Source of the DNA: Undaria pinnatifida
Lineage: Eukaryota; Sar; Phaeophyceae; Laminariales; Alariaceae
Assembly (NCBI GenBank): GCA_012845835.1
Contig: JABAKD010000005.1
Location: 5,544,155-5,608,154, forward strand
DNA: 64,000 nt
Direction of reading: 5' to 3'
Part shown: positions 1 to 11,545 of the stretch, piece after piece
Layout: every line of letters begins with the position of its first letter
How positions within the stretch are numbered: position 1 is the first letter of the stretch
Notes under the pieces: generated by a model
Seen by the model: only the letters and a program-made list of their open reading frames with translations
What the model was told of the DNA's origin: nothing
Databases searched by the model: none
Program-made: the position numbers and the translations under genes

Positions 1-970
1 ATGTATTATAGCGCCCAAACTCAATGTATGTACTGTATACATTGTGTCGTATCGGACTCGGTTCCGCACCGTCTGTATGTGCGGTACGTGCTGTATGAGG
101 TCAAGAGCGGACCCGCCCAGGAATTCAATATATTCAACCAACACCTGCTCGGACCATCAAGGGAACAACCTTTTCATATTCCTTCTGGGCCAGCAATCAC
201 AGATCTGATTGTGAAGGAGTCGTGGTGCCGGATGTTGGGAGGGAAGGGACGCAGGGGTATCAGCTTCGCTTGGAGACAGCACCGGTTCTTCTTTGATGGT
301 TTCTTATTATTGGCGTTGAGCTATGAAAAGCTCGAAGGAGACAGGAAAGGGGAAGGAGTGAGAGCATGGGGGTGGGGTGAGGCTCACAGAGTTCGCTTCA
401 CCCTCCAGCATTGCTGCTGTGCTCTCTTCTGGACCTTTACCTATGGAACGTACAAGGAACGTTCTCCTAGGTGTGCTATATTCCCAAGAGCGCTTAACGC
501 GCTTACTTCTACCTATCTTGTCCAGAGGAGGACGCTCCATTACCGAGAACGTTCTTGTGGTATAAGCTAGCTATTCTCTACGGGTTATCCGCTTCACTAA
601 GAATATTCCGTTCTAAGGGAATCTTCTTGTGGCCAATAGACCGTTACTCTGCGGACTATCTTACCGAATCTATTGCCCGCTATACCGACACTCTATTACA
701 TGATCATAAACCAACCCTAGCATCGCTTCTTGCTGCTCTCAACAAAACCGCCGATAACCCTCGCGAGAAACCTGCACAGCTCAGAATTTATCTATTCACA
801 GTTCGATCCTGTCTCTTTCTGCGACTCTCGCTGTGTCCCTGATATATTTGCAATGCTGCTGCTGTTTCGCGGCCACCGGACGTTCCCAAAACATATTCTT
901 AAAGGTATAACGCAACAAAGAGGAACATAAAAGGAAAATAACATGATGAGTCATTTTTGAACCCCGCTGC
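1..970. other. Left-edge sequence, no gene recognised
   Basis: There is an open frame on the + strand from base 1 to 570 (189 codons), but its translation has no domain I recognise. It is cysteine-, arginine- and aromatic-rich in an arbitrary-looking way, and overlapping frames on both strands are also open. I see no splice-supported homology here. It could hold the 3' end or UTR of a gene to the left, or a decayed mobile element. I cannot tell which. Confidence 0.4.
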
Positions 971-979
971 ATATTCGGC

Positions 980-2330
980 TAGACTACGAGCTGGGTCAGC
1001 CAAGACCCTGCCAAACGGGAGAGGTCGACCACGCACCGCCCAATTTTACGTAGTTGGACTACTAGAAACTTTGACACGGCGTTGTTCATGCACCAACCGA
1101 GACGTGTCTTGCCGGGCTTTCTTTTATTTATTTTTCGGTTTTTGAGAGGCATATGACCGCAAATGCAACCCCCAAAAAAAAATAGAAACGCACCTAAACC
1201 TCGTCTGGGATTTGTTTTTCCGAAAGCCAGGCAAGATTTAGTTTCGCATAGGCGTCACGAATACGGTGTTGAAATTCTGGATCGAAACACGCAAAATCGA
1301 GCGGGGCATTTTAGGAAGCATCGTTTTCTTGTCACGCTTGTATTACAATTGTTACACTTGTTTTAAGCACAGGAAAGGAAATCGTTGTGGCCATATTTCG
1401 TGACGGTCGACGAATTGGGCAATAAAACTGATGTAGATCCCTGTGTCCTCAGTGATGCCTCCACAAACTTGTCACCTCAATCGAGAGGTTTTATTCCGGA
1501 ATTAGTCAAAACAAGTTGGTGTTTTTGAGTTTTCGCCGATATCTCGTCGAGTTCGCGTCGAATTCTAAATGCGTCATAATTTTATATAAACCTTTTTTTC
1601 ACGTGCACTGTGATGTGTGTCAGGGTCACTGATTCCAAATTTCTGGCCGTAACTCGTACAGGCTGGGCCAGCCAAGTAACTGCCAAAGACGTAGATTGGC
1701 CATGCCTACCTCAATTTACGTATTTAGGTGTGATTTTTGGACACGATAATGTTGATCATGGGCCAACCGACAAAAGGAAAGCCGGGCTTTTTCTTTTTCT
1801 ATTTTTGTCTGCGAGATATGGCCGATGTTACAATCCCAAAAAAATACAAAAACGCCAATAACTTGCGAAAGAAAAAAAAAAAAGCCCGGCTTCCGTTTGT
1901 GTGCACATTTGGTTTAAATACGTCGTTAAAGTCAGATCAAATTTCTCAAAATTGAGCGAGGCATAGCAAAAATACCATGGTATCCATCTTTGGTCGAAAA
2001 CACTGGACTTATCTATGGAATCGAGTTTTGGTAATATCTCTTGATTGGTGCCGAATTGGGCGATGAAACTAATATCGATGTTTTCCTAGAGTCTTCAGCA
2101 CTGTCTCCACCAAAATTAACCTTGATGGGGATCGACGATATGTATAGGAATTTTGCGTGGAAAAGTTGGTGCTTTTGAGCTATCGCGGATATCTCGGCGA
2201 GATCGAGTAGGGGGAAAAAAATGTTAGAATTGTTCAAATATACTTTTTTGGGGGTGCATGAGCAATGTTGTGTCAGGGTCAGCGCTTCAAATTTTCAAGT
2301 CCTAACTCGTAAAAGCGGTGGCGGTAGAGC
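980..2330. repeat. Diverged tandem duplication, unit about 640-670 bp
   Basis: Several landmarks recur in the same order at a nearly constant distance. 'CAGCCAAG' after 'CTGGGYC' occurs near 991 and 1662. 'GCCGGGCTTT' occurs near 1111 and 1781. 'GAATTGGGCRATRAAACT' occurs near 1411 and 2050. 'TGTGTCAGGGTCA' occurs near 1614 and 2268, followed both times by 'TTCAAAT'-like and 'AACTCGTA' motifs. Spacing is about 640-670 bp. Both copies have many substitutions and no conserved reading frame, so this looks like noncoding satellite-like or old element DNA. Confidence 0.65.
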
Positions 2331-2741
2331 TTTCGGACAAATTGTCCGTTTTTTGGTTGGCCTAGCTCTTTAGTACTTCACTGGAAACGACGACTCCATG
2401 CTCGGTTCAATGTTTTATGGCTGGCCGAGCTCGTACCACATCAAGAGAAAGAGAGCGCCACCCCGCAGCGCGGGCGAGAGCTAAAAAAAATGGTGAGTAA
2501 ATTCCGCTGCATGAGCGGCTAAACTATCATACCAAGGGAAGGAGATCGCCACCTCGTAGAGCGAGCGAAAGCTTGTCGGATACAGCCAGATGCTTCAAAG
2601 ACAAGCAAAAGGCACCCGCTTAATGATAAACACACCATTATTTTCTGATTTCCCTCAATAGCGCACGGTCACAAAATGCTAAGCACCAACTTATAGCACG
2701 GCAAGAAAAATCGAAGGCCACCCTCGTCGGCATGCGTTCCC
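2331..2741. other. 3' flank of LYSA, no separate gene
   Basis: This is sequence downstream of the LYSA stop codon, since the gene runs leftward. It probably includes that gene's 3' UTR. A short degenerate duplication is visible: 'GAGCGCCACCCCGCAGCG' near 2453 resembles 'GATCGCCACCTCGTAGAG' near 2547, each followed by 'CGAGCGAAAGCT'-like bases. I see no other feature. Confidence 0.4.
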
Positions 2742-5700
2742 CTAGGCAACGCCGTCCGGCAACGACATCTCATTCTCGAAGATCTGCTCCACACTCTGAC
2801 GCCGCCTCACGACGTGCAGCTCGCCGCTGGCGTCAAGGAGCACCTGGCGGACACCATTATGGATCGAGCAGACAGGAAATACGAGACATGCGGAATCACG
2901 GGGCGAGTGGATCCACGGGACAAGTATACGGGGTCAGTGCAACAACGGGAGGGGCGGTGTCACGGAATGAGTGGCTTCACCGGACGAGCGGCTTCACGGG
3001 GCGAGTGGGACTAGGGGGGACTAGGGGCTACGGCAGACCCCCCCCCCCTCCTCGTGTCACTCGCCGAACACCTCATGGCGCTTCGCGCTTGGTGCACGCG
3101 ATGTCTGGCTGACCGGTGAAAACAACGTGCTCCATCCCGGCAATTTAGGGGTGCGAGGGTCCATGGTTATACGACTGCGGCCATGCATAAATGAGTACGC
3201 CTCCCCGAGCGAACAAAACCAACAAACTTGCCTCGGGTGCCTCCGGGAAGGAGTTGTAGTTCTTGGCGCTCATGCCGGCCACGTACGCACCGCAGCCCTC
3301 CACCACGATAAGGTCCCCTGCGGGAAAACATGACAGATGGACGGGAGGGGAAGCAGAAGCAAGTGTTTTCGCGATCGCGGGAGCCGCGGCGGGGAAGGGG
3401 GATACGGTGAGCCATGCTTCCGAACGGAGGGGGAGGTGGCGGTTGCGCTGGACCCAGGCGGGAACGAAACGTCGTCAACAGCGAGAGGTAGTTCATGGAT
3501 GGATGGATGGATGGATGGATGGATGAATGGATGGATGACCCGAGCTACGGTTTTATAGCATAATAACCCCATTAGCTCGAAAGTCCATAAAACTCTGAGT
3601 AAAAGCGAGCGTGATACAAGACTACATGGCCGTGCATTTTGCCAAACAACAAAACCGCGAAGGGCTTGCAAACAAATAGAGGAGGCCCTCGCGAGACAGC
3701 CTCTGAGCCGCTTACGTAACAGCCCCCAGAACTGCCCCTTCTACCACGATTCGGTAGATCGAAAAAAAAATGCCCGTGGCCTGCCTGTCGTGCACGCTGC
3801 CTCACCAATCTCAGCCTTCTCGAGAGTTCGAGTGTCGATCTCCGACGCCGATCCGGGCATGGGAGTCAGCAGATCCCCCGACTCGCAGCAGTGGCCGACA
3901 ACAACGTACTCCGCGGTCGCGTCGCCGCCGGTGCCATCACCCTGCGCATAGAGCGGGTCGAAATGCGACACCAGCGATGGGTGCATGAATATCCGGGAAT
4001 GATTTGGGGCGTTGGCACTCTAAATCCGCGCGCTGTCGCGTTTTGTCGAATGGCGGTGTGATGGGAGTCATTAAGGTGGTACGCTGTGAGACGCTCTTGA
4101 GTGAGCGTCAACATTTCTAGTAATATTAATAGTATAAAATATGCGTACGCTTGCTTCCGGATGAAGGGCGGCAGCAGGGGTCTCGTCTCAACATCTGCTG
4201 TGCATGGGGAAGGGCGTCATTGTCGCAGCGTGCCACGCGGCTTAAACGTGAGGTCTGGTACGTGTTAACAGTGCAAACCTCCGTGCCCCTCCTTTAACGT
4301 TTTTCTGTGCTTTCAGGGCAGGTTTAGGAGAAAGGACATAACCGACCTGTCGACTATCATGAAAGCGAAACAAAAGCAACCACCGTGATAGCATACCTCG
4401 ACTATCACAACAGCGTAGCAATAACCACGCCACAAAAAAACTCCCCAAAACTTGGATAGGCTGGTACAACGGCAACTAGAATCCGCCTTGGGTACAACTC
4501 CGTCGCCGAACAACGCACGAACGGGGAGACGGGCGAGCCACGCGCCATTTGTGAAAGGAAAGCGCATGCGCCCTCCCGCACCTCCCTCGAATAAATCCCT
4601 CCACGAACAAAAAACAATTATCGCCTCCATCACATGTGAACTCCTTACCTTGGAAGGTACGACCACGATGGGGTGCAAGGCACCGTACAGGGACGGTCTC
4701 AGCAGCTCCGTCATGCCGGCGTCAAGCTTGATGAACTCGTAGCCCAGAGCACCGGTGCTGACCAAGTCCTGGCCGCGCGGAGAGTTACAGACGCAATCAA
4801 CCACCCGAACAAGCACGGGAGGAAGAAAGATAAACTATTCGACCAGCCAAGCTTACCAGCACCAAGTTGTGACCCCGTACCTGAAGAGAACGAGCAGAGC
4901 AATCGGTGGAAACGAAAACAATTCCGCTAGTACCAATGTACACGAAGTGCTAAATTTACGTGTACTTCAACTACTACCACTGCTGTGGCGTATTTCTATT
5001 AATACGATATTGCTATTAATACTACTACTACTGCTGCTGTTAATTCTACCAAAAAATCCATTGCTGCTGCTGTTGATACTTCTACCTCTACTGCTACTAC
5101 CAGTGCTAGTACTGCTGCTACTGTCGTTGCTGCAAAGGCTACCAATGCCGTTACTGCTACCCCTTCCTCCGTTACTACTACTGTTTGGCTGCACGCTATA
5201 TTTGAAAGTTGTTCGCTCCACATTCATAGCCACGAAAGTAAAAAAAAAATGCTACCTCCCCCAGCCGGCCCTCCTTCCCCTCCTCTCCCCTTCCATCCCC
5301 CATCCCCTGGCCCGAACAACCTCCCCATCAACTCAACGCATACACTCGTACCTGTACGCTGCACACCATGCTTCCAGCATTGGCTACCAAGAACGTTCCT
5401 GGTTCAATTTCAAGCTTCAGCTCCCGCCCGGTTTCCTCTGCGAACTTGACAAAATCCCCCTTCACCGGGGCACCGATCGCTTGCAGATCTGTGGATTCCT
5501 CTCCAGACATTCGGCCAGTCTACCGTGGTTCATTTTTCAACATTGGAGGCGTAACACGTGATTAAGGGATAGGGCGGGATGGCGTTAGGGGTAAGAGGAA
5601 GGGGGAGGGGGAGGGGTGGGGGGAGGGGTGGTGATAAGAAGAGGGGGGAGGGGCAGAGCTAGGGAGGGGAGGGGCAGAGCTAGGGAGGCGAGGGGCAGAG

Positions 5701-8700
5701 CTAGGGTGGGGAGGGTGATGGCGGTTGTCATCGTAGCAAGCGTGCGCATAAAATGCAGGCGGGCTTGCTCATCGGAGCGTCAAGAAGAAGCTACCCTGCA
5801 CTCTTCCAACCTACTCCAGCACAGAAAGCAGCGGCGGTAAAAAAAGGGGGGGTCAGCGAAAGGTGGGTGACAGGAAGAAATTATATCGAATTCAGCAGGG
5901 GCAAGTAAATCATGGCGAGGGACGCGAGAAATGTGGAAGCGACGACCCAGAGAAAAAGGCACAAACATAACGACATGGGGGCGGGGAGTTGATGCCGTGA
6001 TGAGGCGGACGATCATGATACCGTAGAACCCGTACCTCCACCCCACCCGAAAAAAAACGCGAAAAGAAGCAAGACTCAGTCACTGCGGAGATCTTCCGCC
6101 AGCCCGTCAGACCCTTCAACAAACTATAACACCACGGGTATGCGCAAGAGGGTACCCTCCCGCCCCGAATCTCGAGAGGGTACCTTCCCCCCCCTCTCTC
6201 CCCCGCCAATCTCAGCACACCCAGTAAAACGTACCTTGTAGCCGCCTCCCAGGTTCAAGGTGGTGACAGTTGGGAACTGTCGCACAAGGTCCAAGCTCAT
6301 GCCAGAAACCTGCTCGAGACGGAAAGGAAGCGGTCAGCAAAAACGCGGCGTAAGTTTTCCGCAAGGATGGTGCGCATCAGTCTCGTCGCCATCGTCGCCA
6401 TCCTCGTTCAAACTAGGGAAATTTCTGCTTGGCTACGTGATCTAGATCATCTAGATCCTCTATCTGTCGTGATAATATAAGCAGGATCTGTGTTCAGATC
6501 CAACCCAGGGAACATGTGCTAGATTGTTGAGACCATCCCGCTCTAACCCGGCAACATGATACAGAGGCCATGCACATCATATTAACCAGGAATAAATCTG
6601 CCCTGGAAGCCATAGATCGTATAGATCATAGGGATCTGATATACCACATGCCCTGGAAGACATAGATTATATAGATCATTGACAGGGATCTGATATGTCC
6701 CATGTGTGTACTCTTTTCTACCATAAACTTAATCCGCGACTACATTAGCTGCCCTTCCTTCTATGCAAGCGCGCCTGTCACCTTCTGCCACACTGCTGGG
6801 TCGGACCCCGAGCCGATGTGCGTGTGCACCCGGGAAACCGTGAGGTCACCCCCGGCACATATCTCTTTCACCTCGTCCGCCCACTCGTACCAGATACCTA
6901 TACATGGAGCGTTGTCGTATTTGAGGAAATGCATTGACCAAAAGAGGGCAAGGTGAAGCGAAGTGCAGGGGCAATGCTTTACGCGGAAACAGTACGATAC
7001 CATACCAACTACATAAAGAAGTAAGTCCACAAGGAAATAACAAGAAACCTAAGAAAGCAAAAAGCAAATAAATCGAGACACACGCAATCAGCGTAACGAG
7101 AAAAGTCGAACGGCAGAAAAGCGAAGATCCAGGCAAGAAAAGCGAAGATCCAGGGAATTGAATCGCACAAAGTCAACCATAAAGCTCGAAAAAAAAATAT
7201 ATATATACTCCGGAGTATATTATATGCCCCGTAATACAACAACGCTGTGCGACGTGCTCCTGTAGGTCAAACCTGACGGCAAGTGCCTTTCGATCAAGCC
7301 TAGGTGCTTAGCTTTTGCCACCTGATGCTCGGCGCGTGTCTCATTGTGCAACAATAGCGGTTGCTCGTGACGCGCGCAAGTACCTGGCTGACGCCTGGGT
7401 CGATAGGGTCGATACTGCCCAGGTTTCTCCAAAATCCCCTACCGCCTCTCGCGTGAACCACAAAGAAATAAGCATACCCACGACGACGACGGCCACCACA
7501 ACAACAGCACCAGGGACCACCACGGACCCCTGACAACACCACAACCAATCAACAACCACCACCAACCCCGCCTCCTCCAACCCCACCGCCAACACCAACA
7601 TCACCACCATCCTCTCACCAAACGAGGAGGAAGGACCGCCGACGTTCGTGCTCTTAGTTCCGCCCGATCCTAGGCCGGGGTTGAAGCGTACGCCGATAGA
7701 CGACCCAGGCGCCTCCTGTGCCAGCCTCCTCAGCTGACTCAGGGAGCACGCGTTGATGCCCACTCCCATCCCAAGAAGCTCTGCGGCATCGACAGGGAGT
7801 TCCTGCGAGCTGGTGGGCAGGTGGGAGAGAGGCCGGGGGGGGGGGGGGGCGGCAGCTTGGTGCGGGGGGAGGGGGGTAAGGTCGTACCAGCTGCTGCAGA
7901 GTGATCCCTCACCAAACATGGTACTGGAATATTCCGAGTACTGGAATATTTCAAATGCATCCCAATTCATAGCTCGTTCAAGGTTCAATAGCGCATATGC
8001 CCCTCGGGTCCGCATGTTCTTTCTGTCAACTTTCTGTCAACCGGCCAACGGGGTCAACGCAGGCGGCGTACAAAACTGAAGCGCCTACACAGCGGACAGA
8101 TACATCATGAACACCCTAATACGGTGTACGCCCATCGCAACGCTTCGGGCGCAGAAAATGATTCCAACCTTCACCGACGTGCAACCCGGGCTGCTTTCCA
8201 AGGCAACAGGCCCCACCCCCACCGCCACCTCGCCTCCTCGCGCCGTAACGTCAGCCGTAACGTCAGGCGACAGGGTCGACCGTGTTTCAAACCTTAAATA
8301 AATAGACAACAGCATGGAAAACATTTCATATTTTTACGTGGCGGCTGTGTATCTTTTTCGGGAAAAACGCGCGGCGAAGCCGCGCTCGGGTCGTGCTTCG
8401 GAGCAGCGTTAGCTCGCGGTTACGGCTAGGATTGCGTAAGGTCGTGATTCGAACAAACAACCCCACAAGCAAATGTGAGAAATCGTATACAACAGGAGGT
8501 GCCAATATTTTCCATACAGTATCTGGCATGTTTTGAGATCTGACCCTAGTCGATGGAGTAAATCGCGCCACACTTGACACACCTTAGGCAAAGCTTCTCA
8601 GGGGACACTCCTGCCGCTATCGCCCTCTTAACCTCCCACCCGCTGCTGCAGTCGAAGCTCAACCCGAGGCTGGGAGCGGGGCGTCGGTCCAAGTTACGCG

Positions 8701-11310
8701 CACGCAAGGGGTAGACGGGGAAGGGGAGAGGGGAAGAGGGGGGGGGGGGGAGGTTAGTGGGAAAGTAGTGAGCAAGCAGCGCAGCGTAGCACCGGACGGT
8801 CCATGGGCTGTATTAAGGACAGTGTAGGGGTGGACGGTTGGGGGTGGGGGGGGGCAAGGGTAGGATGTCGACAAAGAGGGAGGGAATAAACCCACGTTCA
8901 AGAAAGTGCACTACGTTCGACGGAACTGCTCATGAACAGCGTTAGCAACAGCTTTAACAATGGCAACCACTCTCGCGTTAAGTAGATACCGCCGCCTACC
9001 GCTCCGCCAGAGCGGGCGGGGGGGCGAGGAATATCCTCAAACACAGACAGATGTGATATACAGCCGGGATAGAACGATGCGGGAGTCCGACTCGGTTGAT
9101 AGTCTGATTGGGGTGTCCGTCGGTAGGTCGGTTGATCGGTGTGCATAGGTCGCTTGGACGCCGTGCTGAGTCCTGCATCCGAAAATTGCTAGGAGACGGA
9201 ATTTAAGGCCCGTGACGGACGGTCGTCGAAGTCGTAAATATACAAAAAAAATAATGTGGGAGCTCCCAAAAGTGTGACTGACAGCACCCAAAAAACGGAA
9301 ATCTCCTGAAGTTTTGGATTGCACCTGTTGAACAGCTGCAGCACCGCCTTGTTGGGCAGGCTCTTCATGGCGTACCGTACCGTCAGGCCGTACGCATGGG
9401 GAAAGGCCAGACAAGCCTCCGCGTTGCTCTTCAGGGTAGCCGCGTCGTACACGTAGGCCGGGGTGCCTACCGCCGCCTTCGTGGCGCGAGCCGTCTGGCG
9501 AACGAAAACCACGAGAGAGGGGGGACGAAAATCAGAGAACGACGAAAATCAAAAGCAATGCTAAAAAGTATCGTGTGAGAAAAAGCAGAACAACGAGCAA
9601 CGCAAACCACTACCAGGTAGCAAACTAACAAGGGAGAAAATGGACTCAAGACTGAATTCCTTGATGTATCGGCACATGGTGGTATTTGTATTGCTGGCGA
9701 GGCGCTGGAAAAAAATGCTTTCAGCACTGCACTCTCGTGAAACGGATAAACAAATTGGATCCACTTGACTTCGTAATAAAATAATACTTGCCACCCTCCA
9801 ACGCGCAGCTGAGTTTCAACGTCGATCGCCCGTGAACATTCAAAAAGTAGCATGCGGGAAGGCCATAAAAAGGAAAGCGTTGCACGACCACCTCCATTCT
9901 GTACCTACCTATAGCTTAGTATCGATCCAATCCACCTGCTGTCCTTGGTCCTTTCTGCTTGTCATTGCATGCTCACCTACCTTCATTGGACTGTTGACAG
10001 AAAACTTGCAGGAGTTGGAAAAGGGGTAAACAATCGACAATACATCGGCGGTTTCTGCTTGCGTCCTGTTTCTTTCGCTACAATGTACCTTGGGAGTCAA
10101 GAACTTGAGCTTCTCCAGCTGCTGTCCTTCCGCCGTCTCGACGGCCACTCTTCGAGGCGCAACCGCCCCGCGCGACGACGCCTCCCTAACCCCAGCGGTG
10201 TTCCAGCCCTTGGCAGACGAAATGCCCGCCGCCGCGTTCCGAGCCCCCAAAGACGAGGCTGGGGTCACGAAAGCGGAACATGTCTGTCAAGCAGGGCGGA
10301 TACGAACGCCAAGGAAGGGGGAAAGAGGAGGAGGATTCGGGAGGTTGAACCCGTGTTTTTTGCTGTTATGATTAGCGGTGGAAACCCGTGCGCGGTGGGG
10401 GCATACCGGCATTAGTGGTAGTCATGCCAGGTTTTCTCATCGGAGTGCCACACAGCCGTAGTAGATTGAGCGTTGAGCCCACCATTTTATACAAGTACCC
10501 AAAACTTACCGTCCGTGGTTGTAGTATCCTTGGAACCTACCGGCAATCTCATCGGGCAAGTGTCATGTAACAACGTCGTCAGGGGGAACGAATACAAGCC
10601 ACAAAGAACGAACAAAACAGAGGCACTTCAGGGGAAACAAGGTATTTACCCAGAAGAAGCGCCTCTGTTCTGTGTTTTGTTGCAGGTACCGTATACTGTT
10701 CTGTAGCAGTTTGGAATCCGGGTACGATGTACTACTGCTGACTGCTGGGGTCTTGACTACGCTTGGCTCAGGGCGGGGGGGTGGTTAAGGGTGACGACGA
10801 CTTATCATGCGAGCTCCTTGCACGCCGTAACTCGTGGTGTTGACTGTGTTGATGCTATAAGTAGAATACCATGGCGTATGGGGCATGCACAACAATGATG
10901 TTCAGCTGCTCAAAGGTCTCAAGGTTCAAAAAGGTGTGTGTGTCTTATGTGTCAGTGTGTTGCGAATCGTGGTGAGAAGCAACGACTCAACACATGCGAA
11001 CACCTGTTGCTCAGAGGCGCAAAGTTGAAGTTGCTACCGTGAGTAGCTCAGGAGGAACCAAGTAGTAGCAGGTAAACATCGCACAGCGTAGTCCACATAC
11101 AGCAGTTGCTGCAGTGGGACGAAGAAGAACGCTACGAATGAACCATTGGTTGGTTGTGGATTGTGGATTGTAGACCGGCCCACTTCGTGAGCACAGAGCA
11201 CAAGAGAGTCACACAAACGCACTAGCCTAGCGACTCACCTGGACGTGCAAAGCAGCCAATGCGGCCACCAGCACTGCCTGGGAGGACCGCGTTCTGGACT
11301 TCGACACCAT
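2742..11310 (-). CDS. LYSA: Diaminopimelate decarboxylase, plastid-targeted precursor (12 exons)
   Basis: PLP-dependent last step of lysine synthesis: meso-diaminopimelate to L-lysine plus CO2. Exons in coding order: 11310-11239, 10283-10089, 9494-9325, 8669-8583, 7809-7619, 6897-6782, 6309-6235, 5519-5352, 4768-4649, 3941-3806, 3317-3232, 2843-2742. Splice phases agree at every junction, giving 505 aa, normal for the family plus a leader. Residues 1-27 are a signal peptide, then 'SAFVTPAS', the heterokont ASAF-type site for complex plastids, then a basic, Ser/Ala-rich transit region to about 85. Catalytic marks: 'VRYAMKS' with PLP-binding Lys133; 'HTHIGSGSD' from 263; glycine loop 'LNLGGGYK' at 295-302; 'EPGTFL' at 341; 'HCCESGD' at 415-421; C-terminal '[12 protein letters not shown]'. 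The exon 11 donor is GC rather than GT. The start is head to head with TRAPPC6. The exon 8 acceptor is the least certain junction. Enzyme identity is very secure; plastid location is inferred from the leader. Confidence 0.95.
2888..3012. repeat. Short minisatellite in LYSA intron 11
   Basis: Degenerate tandem units related to 'GAGTGGCTTCACGGGGC' (for example near 2905, 2970, 2985 and 3000) alternate 'CACGGGGCGAGTGG' and 'CACGGAATGAGTGG'. They lie inside the intron between exons 11 and 12 of LYSA and are therefore not coding. Confidence 0.55.
3050..3215. repeat. Dispersed repeat, copy 1 (LYSA intron 11)
   Basis: The stretch beginning 'CACTCGCCGAACACCTCA' and continuing through 'GCGCTTGGTGCA', 'ATGTCT', 'GATGCGAG'-like and 'ATACGACYRCGGCC' resembles 54157-54330 over about 160 bp, in the same orientation. 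No protein function is recognised in either copy. Confidence 0.6.
3495..3538. repeat. (ATGG)n microsatellite in LYSA intron 10
   Basis: About 11 units of ATGG with one ATGA interruption. It lies between exons 10 and 11 of LYSA. Confidence 0.9.
4955..5205. repeat. Degenerate trinucleotide tract (TAC/CTG) in LYSA intron 8
   Basis: Imperfect runs of CTACTA, CTGCTG and TACTGC triplets fill most of this 250-bp stretch. It gives spurious Leu-rich, Ser-rich and Val-rich frames. It lies wholly in the intron between exons 8 and 9. Confidence 0.75.
5645..5715. repeat. Tandem 'GAGGGGCAGAGCTAGGGAGG' x3 in LYSA intron 7
   Basis: Three consecutive units of about 21 bp, with the last base pairs varying (GAGG, GCGA, TGGG). 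It is surrounded by a wider purine-rich tract from about 5570 on the + strand, which is a pyrimidine tract in the LYSA transcript. Confidence 0.8.
6598..6705. repeat. Tandem duplication of about 51 bp in LYSA intron 6
   Basis: Two adjacent copies both start 'CCCTGGAAG' and 'CATAGAT', run through 'ATAGATCAT', and end 'GGGATCTGATAT' plus 'CCATG'-like bases. GATC and TAGATC motifs continue upstream from about 6430. Confidence 0.75.
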
Positions 11311-11545
11311 TGCTGTCGTCACTCTGTTAGCTGCTCTTGGTGTTGACTACTGTCTGAAGCTACGCAGTAGTACGTCCCTAAGGTCGTTTATCATGCGAGG
11401 GAGTTCGATATTTCTAGGTGGCTTTCTATTGCGGGATAATATGCAGATTCGTTGCTGCTGGATTTCGCCATCTGGTGCGCCTGTGAAGAGCTGGCGCAGC
11501 GTTGCGGCTCGCTGCAGGTGTCAGCAACAACACGATATAGTCGCC
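11311..11545. promoter_or_regulatory. Shared LYSA/TRAPPC6 head-to-head intergenic region
   Basis: Only 235 bp separate the LYSA start (11310, -) from the chosen TRAPPC6 start (11546, +). Both 5' UTRs and core promoters must fit here or inside the neighbouring 5' exons, so a bidirectional promoter is the simplest reading. I see no convincing TATA box. An in-frame ATG at 11393 could lengthen TRAPPC6 at its N-terminus. Confidence 0.6.

Noticed and set aside
1-570. 189-codon open frame at the left edge
   Set aside because: No recognised domain, overlapping open frames on both strands, and no splice-supported homology.
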